The notes under the pieces: model-generated
The model's input: the letters and a program-made list of their open reading frames with translations, nothing else
Told to the model about the DNA's origin: nothing
The model's database searches: none
Part shown: positions 35,971-48,853 of the stretch, one piece after another
How positions within the stretch are numbered: the first letter of the stretch is position 1
Layout: every line of letters starts with the position of its first letter
Assembly: GCA_013398175.1 (NCBI GenBank)
Contig: VZRZ01008555.1
Coordinates: 1,241,591 to 1,305,590 of the forward strand
Reading direction: 5' to 3'
Length of the DNA: 64,000 nucleotides
From: Climacteris rufus
Taxonomy: Eukaryota > Chordata > Aves > Passeriformes > Climacteridae
Made by a program: the position numbers and the translations under genes

Positions 35971-37418
35971 TGGTGCCAAAAAAATTATGTTAACTACATC
36001 TGCAATTTCATAACTTCAGGGCAGTTTTCTTTTTCTGCCTTTGAAATCATTGATGTTTGCACAAAATAGAGTCATCTTAGACAATCCAGTAAAAGGTGTC
36101 TCTGTCACTATTTAGAGATGCTGGATTTTCTGTGTCTTTGGTGTGACGCCTATAGACACAGACATTAGACTAACTGGGATCTAGGGACTGAATCCTTACT
36201 TAAAGCTCAACAGTGGGTTGCTGTGCCTGTGCAAAAGCCCTCAGAGGTAAATCAGGCTTAATGTGGGTGCAACTTATGCCTGTACACTGTAGAACTGGAA
36301 CAGTGATTCTATTCTTCTGTTCCTCTGAATCTTATGCATTGTGCCTATAGTACGAGAAAGAAGGTATTTTCTTTCTCTCTTGTATTCTGAGATTGAATGT
36401 CTCCAAACAAGATTAAAAGTAACAAAAACATCCTTGAAAAGAGAGTAAGAAGTGACTAAATGCTTTCTAGTTCTGAGTGCATGCACTGCCTTCCCATAAC
36501 TCAGGAATAAAAACAGTCAGCAATTACATTGAAGTCACCATAATTAAAGTCAGTGCAGTCACTCAGGTTAATACTGGAGATGAGCAATCAAGTTTAGGCT
36601 TAGTGAAAAGGTGAAGATACCAAGTGTTTTGAGAAAAGGTGTTTTGTTTTGGTTTAAATCTGTAATTAATGTGTACTAGTTTAAGTCACACACTATATCT
36701 ATCTTATTCTGTCTTGGGTTACGAATGCCATTCGATACCACATAAAATGACTGCTACTCAGCAAGTTGTGGTCTTCCTAGAATTATTTCAGAGTCGCTTT
36801 TTCTCACAGCAGTGGAGGAAAGTGGGAAGTGACATTATAAAGCAAAAGGAGAAGAAAAACCATGATGAACAAATAAAACTGGAATAAGAAATAGTTTTCT
36901 CAGGACTTTGTTGCACTTTAATTGTAGTTAGACTTGTCAAAGAGAAAGAACTTTTATCAAGGGATTTTTAATGATTCTGTATGTGGGGCATTACATATTT
37001 TATTAGGAAAAAGGCAAGACAAAATAAAAAGCCCAGTACCAAAAATGCATCAGGCATCAGGAGTAAATAAACCCAGACTGATCATAATTGGGGTGAAAGG
37101 TTATGGTTGTACAATTAAAGTTGTTATGCTTAGGTGATGTTCTAACATTAGAAGCACTGCCAAGAGGCAAGTCTCCATTCTAACATTTAAAAACAAACTT
37201 AAGAGAATGCAAGGAAAGTATTTTACTGCTTTATTTACTTTATTTGGGACCTACAGAAATGCTAGAGCAGAACTGTTTGTCTTGCCTTCCTCACAGTTCT
37301 TGTTAACTGTATGATGGAGCAAAGTGAGACCTCAATGTGCATATGTCTGCATATCATCCTAAAGCAGCAGCAGACTATTAAATTAGTAAAAGGAAATACT
37401 GTTGCTCTGGGAATTTAA

Positions 37419-37438
37419 CAGTGTTAATTTTAACACTG
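37419..37438. repeat. 9-bp arms with 2-nt centre, near-perfect palindrome
   Basis: CAGTGTTAA (37419-37427) and TTAACACTG (37430-37438) flank TT. The T-rich centre makes this a strong cruciform or dimer-site candidate. Confidence 0.85.
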
Positions 37439-40293
37439 GACATGAACTAAAAGCTTCCACATTCTAAAATTCCTTTTTAATTCATTTCAAGAGTGTAGCA
37501 TGGTATAAGAAAATTAATTTTTAATCAGAATAAACTATTCTCTTGTAATATATTTCTACAGCCTTGCTTCTATCTCCATGAGTTATCAATCTGAACCTTA
37601 CAAATTATAGAGATTCAACCAAAAAATCAGTATTTATTTCAAGCAAACATTCCAAATTTTCAATTCCTATAAAATTATGCATAGTTCAAATAAAAGTAAG
37701 GCTTCTTCTAGATATACTTTTTTTAGTCAACAGATTTAATGAAATAATCTTTAGAAAACAGAAAAATCTGGACAACACTTCAGACATGACAGGTAAAGTT
37801 ATAAAGATAAATAATACTTAGGAAGGAGTTAGGAAGTTTGTAGAACAAAACATTAGCAGGGTTTATTTTATTCTTACTCATCTGTTTTAATCCTTTGGAA
37901 GTTCTTCTTTTGACTGTTATATTTATTACTCCCTTTCCAGGAGGAAGTTGAGATTTCCTTTTTTGCCATCATCAACTTGGTAATATTGAACTAAACAAGG
38001 ATATATAATAAGGGCTTGATTTTCTTCCACTGGAATTGACTGAAAAACTATAATTGGGACAGTTCCTTTTTCTTCCTGTATGATGTGTTGTCATTTGCAC
38101 CTTTATGAGATGCACAACCAGTGTCATTATGTTTAACTTTTACTATGTTATTTGCTCTGTTGCAAGTCCTGTAAGGCACTGTTTGTGGGAATCTGTGTAA
38201 GAATCTTCTATGGAGTTGAACGGTTTTAAGAAAATTAGCACCATAAACACACCAGGACTTAGGTACAAAAGATCCCATTCTGTGCTTTTTATTCAGCCAT
38301 ACCTTCGATTCAGTTTTGTACGAATATTTCAATGTTAGCTCCAAAAAACTCTATTTTCCATTATATGGCTGTGCCATTAACATCAGTACTGGGGGCTTTG
38401 GATCAGCTTTTATTGTGTCCCACACAATTGCACGTTGTGTTACCTATAGAATAATTGCAGAACTGCCTTTCTTCACTGTAAAATTCTGATAGGCAAATAA
38501 AAGTGAAATATAAACTGTGATGCTGATATTTATTAGGAACGTCATCCATTTAGATTTTCCTGAACATGCCTTGTTTGCCCCTCTGGAAATTGAAAGATAC
38601 AGATTTCTGTGGGGAATGCAGGCTGTATCTAAAACCTCTGCTGTGTGTGAGCTCACAGAAATCCAGTACACACACAGGAAATGTCATGTAAATACAACAC
38701 TCTGCACAGCACTGGGCTGTATATTTTGTGTCAAAAAGTCCTAAGCAAAACATTTTAATTTTTTTTTTAAATGGAGAAGGTCATAACACTGAATACCACT
38801 TTGAGCAAGACTGGTATACAGTAGTTTATTGATAATATTTTGGTCAAAAACCTGATGCTGGTATTGGAACTTAAATCCTATTCACATATAAGGCTGTAAG
38901 AAGTTTTTCATCTTATTCACCGAGTTAAATATTAAAAAAATACAATGATGGGGTGTATATCTACACAAATCTATGAATTTGCTAAGGCTATGGGGGCAAT
39001 GCGGTGAATCCCAGATCTCAGCATAGAGCAATAAAACATCGGGTGCTGAGATTTTTTGCCCTTTTCATCAAACTGTACACTCAGCAAAACAGATGGGTAA
39101 TTCTAAACGTCTGAGGTTACAGCTAGAGACACTTCCAGACCCTTGGAGGCATTACTTCAGATCCAATGTGAGTGGCTATAATATTGTGCCATATCATATG
39201 GAGAAATCTCTGCAGAGAGGTGAAACCCAACACAACAGTTTCCAGCTCCTCATTGGTACCTGACACACAGTGCAGAATCCAGAAGACCTGCCATTTGTCA
39301 ATTGTTTTGAAGAGGGATGCAGAATAGTGACATCCTCACCCATCAAAGGCAGAAGTGAAATTTGTCTAGGAAAAGTGATGGGTGCTCCTTCTCTTCCATA
39401 GATATGTTTGAATTTTAAGCTATTCTCACTGGTGAGTGCACTGCCAGTCGTGTTAGTGAGGGTGAGTATCATGAAGGAAGTATAGTGTTGTAAAATAGGG
39501 GGAAACGAGGCAATGCTTGCATTGCATAAAGGCAGTTCAAAAAGTTGTAACAATTATTTCGAGTAACTGATTGCAAGCACTTAATTGCAGTGCTGAACAA
39601 AAAACCCCAAGACATTACCTTAGGCAAGGTGAAAAACGGCCTTTCTTCTTTCTATCCTAACGCATTCATCACAACCACAACTTTGACGAGTCCTCTGCTA
39701 CAACTTTTGTACCCCGAGGAGTTAACAGAAGTATTAATAACATGAATATCAAAGACTCATCCTAGTGCCTCCGGTCCTGGTTGCTGTTCCTTCCAGGAGC
39801 GTTAGTGACAGCACCACTTAAAAGCACAGAGCCTCGGTGATAAAGCTCCCGTTCAAATTGATGCATGAGAATTGTACTTTCTGCATTACTGCAGACAATG
39901 AAATCATTAACTCACTATCAATCACGCGGCTTGCAGCACAGCCTGCTCTCTAACAAGAAGCCATGGGGCATAAGTTATAAATAGCAGACATAAGTCAACT
40001 CCCCGACCAGTGGTAATTGTGAAAGAAGGATGGCAAACTGAGTTTTGTCGTCTGCCCAGGCTTTCTGAAGCACACCAGTGTGCACATGGAAACTCAGCCA
40101 GAAATGTCCTCTTTTATTAGAAGGCTCTGAGGGGTAGATCTGGAACTGGGTACCTCCTTCTTCTTTCCCAAGTAATCATTTTAGAAGTCTTGAGTATCTC
40201 TGGGCAGTTTGAGGTAGCTTTTTCTATTGTAACCAGATGGATTAAGTTATTTTGACTTTTTGAAGTACTGTGAAGCCTGATTGTCTCTGTTGT

Positions 40294-40842
40294 TCAATTG
40301 TCTATGCTGGCAGAGTGCCACTGAGAGTGTATATGGGTAGGGAATAGTATACTAAGAACGAAGGTAATGGCAGAAAATAGTTTTACATTGTTGTGGATAC
40401 CAAGAGCATTAAACCTTGATAGGCCCTCAGACACAGGGATTTTAATTATTAGGGATTTTTTATTTCTACATTTGCAGTTTGGTTCCACGAGAGCTGTTAA
40501 ATGGGTGGATTCATACAGTACTCTTCTCACTTTACTGATTCTCTTCCACGAAAAGCAAATGAAAGCTATTTTAATTGTCCTTCTTAGGGGGAATGTGATC
40601 ACAAACAAACTGCAATTTCTTTTTATAGTTCTCTTTGTTACCTGGCATGAAGGGCTAGTAGGAGCTTTTAAAAGTAGGAAATTCTGACATAAAAGCGAGG
40701 TGGTCAAGGTCTGTGATTCTTCAATGACTTGCACTGACAGCTTTATCAAAATTAAATTGCCTACTCTTCTATTCTGTAGTAGAAATCCTGAGAGAAGGTA
40801 GCAGTGAAATAGCTCACTGTTTTCAGCTGAAATGTACTCCAT
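40294..40842 (-). other. Unexplained 182-codon open frame, minus strand
   Basis: This is the longest open frame in the window. I recognise no family. The translation is rich in Leu, Ile, Ser and Lys, has a hydrophobic C-terminal stretch (LFSAITFVLSILFPT) and a basic middle (KRTIKRN, PLRRTIK, KRISKVRR). No signal peptide is evident. A 106-codon plus frame overlaps it (40367-40687). By rough estimate an open frame of this length might arise by chance about once in several windows of this composition, so it may be accidental. No upstream promoter or splice signal supports it. Confidence 0.15.
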
Positions 40843-43800
40843 CCCTTATGCAAAGGGATTTGCTGTAGCAAGGGGGTGTAATTTATACTTTCCTGTGACA
40901 GTCTTTGTCACTTTGACCTGGAAAGTGAAAAAGAACCCAGGCATACTTACTGAAGATTGCTATAAATAGATTTAAATGCAGAGGCTTATCTTAAGCTTTA
41001 CAATAAGTTGTCTTTATAGTGCTAACAAACAGACCACACAGCTTTGTTTTGATTTTTACCTGAAGTAAAGACCTGTGTGGTCTAGATGGATGATATCAAT
41101 TGCATTTGAAAGCCTGATAAAATGGAATGCAGATGATTTATCTAGCTAATACCAACATCTCCATAAAAGCCACAGTCATTAGTAAACCTTGGCATAGATA
41201 TATCATTCTTATTCTTGCAAATGCATTGTAAATGCCTTTTTTTTTCCTTGCTTTCAGTAGCTTTTTCCCAGTGGTTGAAAGCAGTGGATTATGGTGATTT
41301 TTCTGCAATTTACTGTGAGACATTGTAACTGAAGCATGCTCTGCAAATAGTGATGCATTAATCAGTGTTTCATACTCACACACACACATACACACATACC
41401 CTTCTACATGCTGCTTGTGTTAATGGCTGAAAACTTACTGACTGAGAAATTATTATACTAAAATAAATGAAAGCTGCTGTTTAAATCTCCGGTGCTTTGA
41501 GAACAGTGCCTTCAGACATCTAAAACCACACCAAAATTTCAGGTAATTATGCATTGACCTTACTGTTGTAAGGCCATGTTACTCTAAGTGAATAATTTAA
41601 CACATAAGATGCCACAGTATAAAACTCTTTAAAAATTTCTGTTCCCTAGAACCTATATTTTACAAACGTGATTGCAGAACAGGCAATGCATGATTATCAC
41701 TGAGCATGGTTTCCGTGTGCTACAGAAAATTATTTGAAACTGGTTTGAAAGGAAAGTTGAAGCATGAGTGTAGTGAGGGAAGTCATAGGGACATTAATAT
41801 GCCCATGTTTAGTGAGAAACATTGTCTTAAAGTCCCCTGGTTGGCAACATGCATATGGACATATGCATAGCTATTTTTGAATAATAGACACAAGGAAAAT
41901 TTTCCAGCATTTTTCAAAGAAATATAAAATTCTGAGGACGTAAAAAATTGCTAGAGAGAAAAAAAATTATTTTTGTATTTTAATGGTGTTTGTTTCTCCT
42001 AAGTGCCAACTTGTGACACATTTTGATTTCTAAATGTGTAATTTTGATTTTAAAAGGTGGAATTTCTCCATCTGACACTTCTGAACTTTCATTCTACACC
42101 TGTGATTGATTTATTTTGGCCCAAATTGGACTGACAAGGACAAGGGAAATAAATGGTTGTAATTTTGTAAGATTTAGAAACTTAATTTTCTTTTAAGGTA
42201 TGTGGGAAAATCAGTTTCGGAGGCAAGAAACATGAATTTCAGGAACAAAACATAGAAATTCCATTTACTGCAGAGAGACTTTATTGTGTATGGAAGTCTC
42301 ATTTGCAGCTGACTTTGCTTATCCTTTCTGGTGCATCAGGTTGAGATTGCAGGTGTGTGAAGAACAGTAATAGAATCACTTCAGAAAAATTAAATTTTGG
42401 AAGGAAAGTTGTTACAATTCAACTTTGCATTTAGTGTTGGGAATGTGAGCCTGAGTGTAAGTCAGAGGTCCAGGGTTTAAAAATACCATTGCATGTAGAT
42501 GCAAAAACTCCTCATGGGTATATATGAACGTTTAGTCCATGTTCCACGTGAATCTGCTAAAACCAGGTCACAGGGTAGTGAATTTACTCCTGCTGTATGT
42601 TGATTTTCTCCTGACAAACTAAGAATTACTGTAGAACCATAACTCATGGGTGCTTGTTGAGATGATGTGATTCAAGGCATCAGCAGGAATCTAGGTATTT
42701 TCCATTCCTTGACTGCATGCATTTCACCTGTCTTGCAGACCACAGCCACATCTTGCTATTTTAGAAAGTCAGCAGGCATTATTTTGCTTATATTGCAATT
42801 AGATTGTGAATGTTTCCAGCAGAGCTAGGGTCAAATTTCGTGAAATATTTTGTGTGGTCAGAATAGGAAGATGACTAAATACTTTTCTACTTTTCTTTTT
42901 TTGGACTGACCCAGAGAGGTCACTCTGACTTTTCGAACTGATGACATCCTCTCTTGTTGCTTACAGTAGTTTCCTTCATCTCCTGATATTGTCTCCTCCC
43001 CTGTTTTCTTCTTCTGAGATCAAACAGCTTCTTTTAGGTTTTGCCAAAGGGAGACATTGAAAACGGGAGGACTGTACACCTTTTCTCTAGCCTACTACTC
43101 CATAGTACAGGACCAGAGTTTCTCTAGCTAACTGTAATTTTCACCTTGAGATTTATGCCCAGGCTGAGCTCAAGACCAGCCAAGTTGTGTTTGTGGTTTG
43201 TATAACCACAAGCAGTTGGAGAAGACCCATTAGAAAACAAAGGACTCCTTATATCTGAACACGTCCTGTATCTGCACAGGCAACCACAACTGTTTGCATC
43301 AGTTTTTCACATGCAGGCTTCAGAGACTCTTAGGGAAACCATATCCTATTCAGGCACACTGGGTATGTTGTGCCCATGACTGCTTTCTGAAACTGGTGCA
43401 CACAGCTCTCTTCTGCTTGTGGATGCATTATAGCAATGACTTTTATCTGCATGACCACAGACCAACATATTTGCAAGGACATTGGTGGTTGTACAAGCAG
43501 CAAATAATAAAAGAGGGGATGAAATATGTCCTTTCCTAAGTAAGATACTTGCTTAACCCTCAGGAGAGCTTTTTTTTTCCTATTGAAGTCCCATAACATT
43601 TTAAGCAGGAGAGAGCTGATACCTTTATTCCTAGTATTTGACAATGTCATATTGTATAACTCTGAAGATGTACTCTTTTAAAATGTAGTTCTCACAGCTC
43701 TTGCTCTAGCACTGCCTATACTACGCTCTGCAACACCAAAGAGAAATATAGAGCCTTTGCTTTCCAATATTACGTTATATTCCATCCCTTTATCTTCTTC

Positions 43801-44474
43801 ATAAAAGGGTCCAACACAAATCAAGAGTAAAATCAAGTGTTACATAAAAAACCCAAAATAAACAAGCAACAATAACATGATAGCCAAAATATAGTTTTCT
43901 TCTAAGTATTGTATTGTACTTGTGTGAATAGTTATAGAAATGAGCCTCAAGTGCCCAAACTTCCTGGCTACCACTCAATCTCTTACATGAACATGGGCTA
44001 ATTCTCTAGCTTGAGCAGTAGATTTTACTAGATTGGTAGAAAAGAGGTTAGCATTCTTTTGTTCCAGGTAGTAGGATGAATTAACCATCTTAAGCTGTCT
44101 TTCCATACTGTTCTGATGTGGGAATAGGAATGAATACGGCCCACCATATTGCCCTAGGGGGGAAACCTAAAGCAAGAGAAAAGGACTTTTAAAAAAAAAA
44201 GTTTGTGTGTATTCATAAAGTTAAGACCTATTCTTGCAAGAGTGAAAACTGAAGAAACTCTGCTTTCTGAACCAGCATCTCCCAAACTCTGCTGCATGAG
44301 ATGCAGCTACAATGAAGTAGCTTTGACACAACACAAGCTTGTTCTTTGTCAAGTGTCCCATCATGCAGGCCCCACTTGTTTTTAAAAACTGGAGTTTTCA
44401 TACTCTCAGCATAGAGAGAGAACAAAAGGAGTCCAGTGATCGATTTTACTCAATCATTATGGAGTTTCTTAACA

Positions 44475-44710
44475 CACTAAGGCTTGTTTTAGTGGACACA
44501 CTAAAGACTGCTTTTTAAGGAAGACTTAAACCAATAATCACATTTGATTAGTAGTCCTGAAGTCTTTCTTTAGTCTATGAAGATTCATCTGTACAATGCA
44601 GTCTTTAGTTTTCAAAACTGGAACTAAAGTACAAATTGCATTTTCTATACATTACCTTAACAGATGCTGTTTTTGAAAAGGAATATTTTATACTTAAAGT
44701 ACTAAAGGAC
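44475..44710. repeat. Cluster of CTAAAG/CTTTAG inverted repeats
   Basis: ACTAAAGACTGC (44500-44511) has an exact 12-bp inverted partner GCAGTCTTTAGT at 44598-44609. Between and around them are TTTAGTG-gaca-CACTAAA (44488-44505), AAGACTT/AAGTCTT (44521-44527, 44560-44566) and TAATCA/TGATTA (44535-44540, 44545-44550), so the region folds into several nested arms. It may be a decayed small inverted-repeat transposon, but no TSD was found. Confidence 0.6.
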
Positions 44711-46249
44711 AAACAAAAGCCTTATGAATCAGTTGAGTTTAAGGAACATGTAGATTTGTCTCTGACTGTATAAAAACATAACAATATGTAGCAATATATA
44801 ATAAAATTGCCACAAGAAGATAAAATTTTTACTGTATCTACCATAAATGGAAAGAAAACATCAGGCATTTTAAATTGTTCAAGTCTTCTGTGAAATAATA
44901 AAATGTATTAAGCAAAATTGTTGTATGATTTGAGTTCAAATACAAATAAACTTACTTCTTTTTATCATAGGGAAATTTGCTTATAACACAGTAGATATAC
45001 TGTGTGTGTGCATCTGAAATATATACAATGCACACAAATACATCATATATATGCATACATAGATGTATATACACAAGAAATAGTTTCTGAAGAAACTATT
45101 GCCGCTATATGCCACTTCTAGCATTATTAAAATGAAAAATCTATTTATTTTGTAGAAAACATTCATTACTGTAAAGTACATTATTCAAAATACTGCTGTC
45201 ATAGATGCTGCTAAGAGACAGTAATCTTGTCCTTCATTCTTGGGAACCCTAAGACCTAATAAAATCCAAATTGAATTGCACCATCTACTAACATATAAAT
45301 TCAAAAAAATAAAAAGAGGAACAAATTCCATCCATTTTAGAAGGATCACACATATTGACTAACAACTGATCTAAAGCTTATTGAAGTCAATGACAGTTAA
45401 TTGTCATTTAATTAACTTTGATGAGTTGTTAATCAAACCCCTAATTCACACGGGATCTGTGGGCTCCTTTGTTTTTCAAGTTAGATTCATATATATTAAC
45501 ATCTGCTGAGTCCTCCTGTAAATTTTCTGTTCTACCAAAACATCTGTAATTGACCTGGTTTCCACGGAAGCCATGGAAATGTAAAATTAGAATTAAAGTT
45601 TTGCTTGGGAATTCTATGCACATGTTTGGGAGGCCATGAATGTAGCAATAAGTAAACAAACATCAAATGAATCAACATATAATTAACTTTTATAGAAATG
45701 AATGGGTATTGCTGAGTAGCAATAGAACAAATAGAAAAACAGAACAACATCAGTCTATTAACATTAATATCCTTTCAAAGCTAGATTGTCATTTTCAGAG
45801 ATGGCTAGAAAGGTTCTTCTGATGAGACTGAAATAAAATTGTCTGTGGACATATGTCTATTTCAATTACATATTCTTTTGGGAAAGAAAATTTTCTTTGG
45901 GAAGAAATAAAATGAGAAGTGGAATTCTATGAAAATAATATTTTTTTCTCTTTTTATTATTTTAAAAATATGTTTCCAAATCCACTTTGGGACATATCTT
46001 CTGTATAAAAAAACTATACCAGATGATTCATATTGCATGAGAATGAAAGCAAAGTTTGAAATAAGCAAGTCCCATTAAATGGAATTCTACTTGTAGTCCA
46101 AATCTATCTATTTACATGTAAGTTAGAACTTCATCTTCAGGCAAACTCTAAGACAGGAAGCACTCTCAGTGGCACTAACTTCTCTCTGGACATTTAAAAT
46201 AGAAAAATATTTTTCTTTATAATATATTGTGGCTTAGATGCGAAGTGGT

Positions 46250-46751
46250 TGTAGTGGTTTAGCCCCGGCCAATGGCCAAGGCCCCACTAAAACTGCTCTT
46301 TTCCCCCTTCCGAATGAACTGTGTTACTAAACCATGATAAGAAGTTCTGGCAGAGGAGGAAAATCAGGCTGAGACAAGGTCAGTGCTTCTAAGTGATAAA
46401 GTGAATTTGTTACTGAGTCAAAGGAGCAAGCAAAAACAAAGGAACATCTCCTAAACATTCTTCCTCTGCCATCCTCCCATCCCTCCCCTGCCTAACCTAC
46501 TACCTACATGGCTACATGGCACGTGCCTGCATACTATAGACATTGCTTCTTAAATATACTGTCACAGAGGCGTTTCTGTCCTTCCTAATTGGCCCAGCTG
46601 TGGAAAACAGCACATCAATCTCCCAGGAGCCATCAGAGATAGACCCTGACCAAACAGCTGTGGGAGCTTCTGGACGCTCCTTACAGGAGCCATCTTTTGG
46701 CCCCTACCACACCCAAAAAGCTAGACCCTCCAAACTTATCAAACTACCACA
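46250..46751 (-). mobile_element. Complete 502-bp solo LTR, ERVL type, minus strand
   Basis: The element starts TGTAGTGGTTTAG (46250) and ends AAACTACCACA (46751), with near-matching inverted termini. GTGGT at 46245-46249 is repeated at 46752-46756, a 5-bp TSD, the length made by ERVL-type integrase. On the minus strand it starts TGTGGTAGTTTGATAAG and has a TATA-like GTATATTTAAGAAGC after GCCTCTGTGACA. It ends GGGGCTAAACCACTACA, close in style to the family A 3' end GGGGTTAAACCATGACA. No interior or second LTR is present. Both ends and TSD are intact. Confidence 0.88.
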
Positions 46752-47843
46752 GTGGTCAAACATTTACCAGGCAGCATATCTGAATGGCTTTCCTGGCTGT
46801 GTCTGTTTCAGAGTATGTGAGCCTTGTTAATGCTGCCTTTACACTGGAAAGCCACATTATTCTTTTCCTGTGCTGGAATATATAAATAGCATTGGATACT
46901 ATGGAAACCCTAGAGGTTAGTGCTTAAACTATAATTACTGTCTGGTCATTCATAATTATTTCATGAGGTATTGTAAAAAATATCCTTTGAGGACAAAAAT
47001 AAAAAAAAAAAAAAAAAAAGAAACAACACTGCCCAGCAGCTACAATAGACCAGATCTTTAATTGTGGGATATTTGACTGTCACTATATTGGTCCCAAAGG
47101 CCTGACTCATCAAGACTACTTCTCATTTAATTGATACAGAAACATATATGTTTTATGATATAGTAACATATATGATACGTCTAGACATTTTTCCAGGGTT
47201 CACATTCTTAACTTTGCTTGCCCAGATTTGTCGCTGTTATCAAAACATTTCCATTACTGAAAGCTGATTAAACATTTTAATTTTACATGAATATTATGAA
47301 AATTTATACTGTACATATGAAACAAAATGTTTTCCTGCTTTGGTCTCCATGGCCATACATGTGATCTATTTGAAGAATCTGTTTTTCAAATAATTAGAGA
47401 ATGTTAAAATTCCTCAGATTCATTATTTAAACCAGTACTACTAATAAGTGAATGAGCTCAATGAAAAAAAATGAAGAAATTTTAACTTCTATGATTTTGA
47501 GGGGTCTTTTTAGTCTGATCTCTTTGTGAACTTACAAGTGGTGAGTTCACTCATTTCTTGTGCAAAGGTCATTGCAATCAATTGATGTCTTTCCACTGAC
47601 TTAGATGCACCTTGATTTAGTGTTATTCTGTAGCCCTGTAATGCAGCCAAATAATTTATATGAAAGCCAAATGAAGTCATGAGATATAAAATGCTGACTT
47701 CGCATTATCTTTACATGCTTCATGTGTGTGGTACTGCAATATAGTATAATTGACATGATATGCAAATATTACTCTTCAGAAAACCTTGAAGTCGATTACA
47801 TTAGCAGTATGATACATTTCCATTTCCATTGGTATTGACTTTA
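46752..47843. other. Unique AT-rich sequence
   Basis: Contains an A19 run at 47001-47019 preceded by AAAAAT. No gene or known repeat is recognised. Confidence 0.5.
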
Positions 47844-48853
47844 TGTGGCAAGTTTTTGGGGGGCATTTTGCAGGGATGACTCTGTGAGATGACACCAGAA
47901 ACTGCCCCTGCGTGGGGCAGAGTCAGAGTTGGTGCCAGCTGACTTTAAGAGGGACTTGCCACTGTGTGCATCTGGCCAAAGCTGAGCAGAAATATTGGGA
48001 GTGCCTATGGGATAATATATTTAAGGTAAGGTAAAATCCACCTCACTGTAGCAGCTGGGGAAGGAGTGAGAATCGATAAGAGCAACAGTCCTGGAGACAC
48101 CAGGGTCAGTGGAGAAAAAGGGGGAGGAGGTGCTCCAGGTACTGGAGCTGAGATTTCCCTGCAGCTGGTAGCGCAGCCCATGGTGAGGCAGCTGTGCCCC
48201 TGCAGCCGATGAAGGTCCATGGGGGAGCACAGATTCACCTGATGTCCATGAAGGATCCGTGCTGGAGCAGGTGGATGCCTGAAGGAGGCCGTGACCCTCT
48301 GGGAAGCCAACACTGTAGCACACGCCTGGTAGGACCTGTGTCCTTGTGAACGGAGGAGCCCATGCTGGACGAAGTTTTCTGGCAGGACTTGTGACCCTGC
48401 AGGGAACCCACACTTGAGCAGGCTGTGCCTGAAAAACACATGGAAAACATGAAGAACTGCTACTTGTGGGAAGGGCTCACATTGGAGAAGTTAACGGAGG
48501 ACTGTCTCCCATGGCAAAGACTTCACACTAAAGTGCGAACAGTCCTCTTGAGAAGGAAGAAGCAGAAGAGACAAAGTCTGACGAACTGACAAAGACCCTC
48601 ATTCCCTGTCCCCCTTTGCCACTTGGGGCAAGGAGGTAGAAGAGTTGTCAGTGAAATTGAACCAGGGAAGAAGGGAGGAGTGAAGATGTGTTTTAGGTTT
48701 GTACTTATTTCTTGCTATTCTACTCTGTTATTCTTTGATAATAAATGTAATTACTTTTACCAAGCAGAGCCTGTTTTGCCCATGATGGTAATTGGTAAGT
48801 AATCTCCCTGTCCTTATCTTGACCTATGAACTTTTTGTCATGTTTTCTCCCTA
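47844..48853 (+). mobile_element. Solo LTR, ERVL type, family B copy 3
   Basis: The LTR runs uninterrupted for about 1 kb: U3 start TGTGGCAAG, GATGACTCTGTGAGATGA, a TATA-type GGGATAATATATTTAAGG near 48010-48025, then GGAGGAGGTGCTCCAGG, GTGAGGCAGCTGTGCCCC and GGCAGGACTTGTGACCC. GAGGACTGTCTCCCATGG and a poly(A)-type GATAATAAATG near 48738 follow, then TTTTGCCCATGATGGTAATT. It stops at about 48853 in GTTTTCTCCC, so the last 70 bp (ending CAACCCACCACA in copy 1) are missing. This copy has the best-preserved TATA and AATAAA of family B here. Antisense frames at 48005-48450 are incidental. Confidence 0.88.

Larger units (their letters stand above)
34426..46249. other. Long unique stretch, no gene recognised
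   Basis: Nearly 12 kb without a clear repeat or exon. A compact block at about 35770-35970 has many TAATTG/TTAAT-type homeodomain sites, and another at 39840-40030 has TAAT, TATAAATAG and CACGCGG. Other features are a 20-bp near-perfect palindrome (37419-37438), a 12-bp palindrome TGTGAGCTCACA (38646-38657), a 9-bp dyad before a T-run (39015-39052), a short CA run near 41379-41396 and a cluster of CTAAAG/CTTTAG inverted repeats (44475-44710). The 182-codon minus frame at 40294-40842 is listed separately. Confidence 0.5.

Noticed and set aside
39015..39057. Stem plus T-run read as a bacterial intrinsic terminator
   Set aside because: The window is vertebrate DNA and there is no gene upstream; kept only as a weak structural note.
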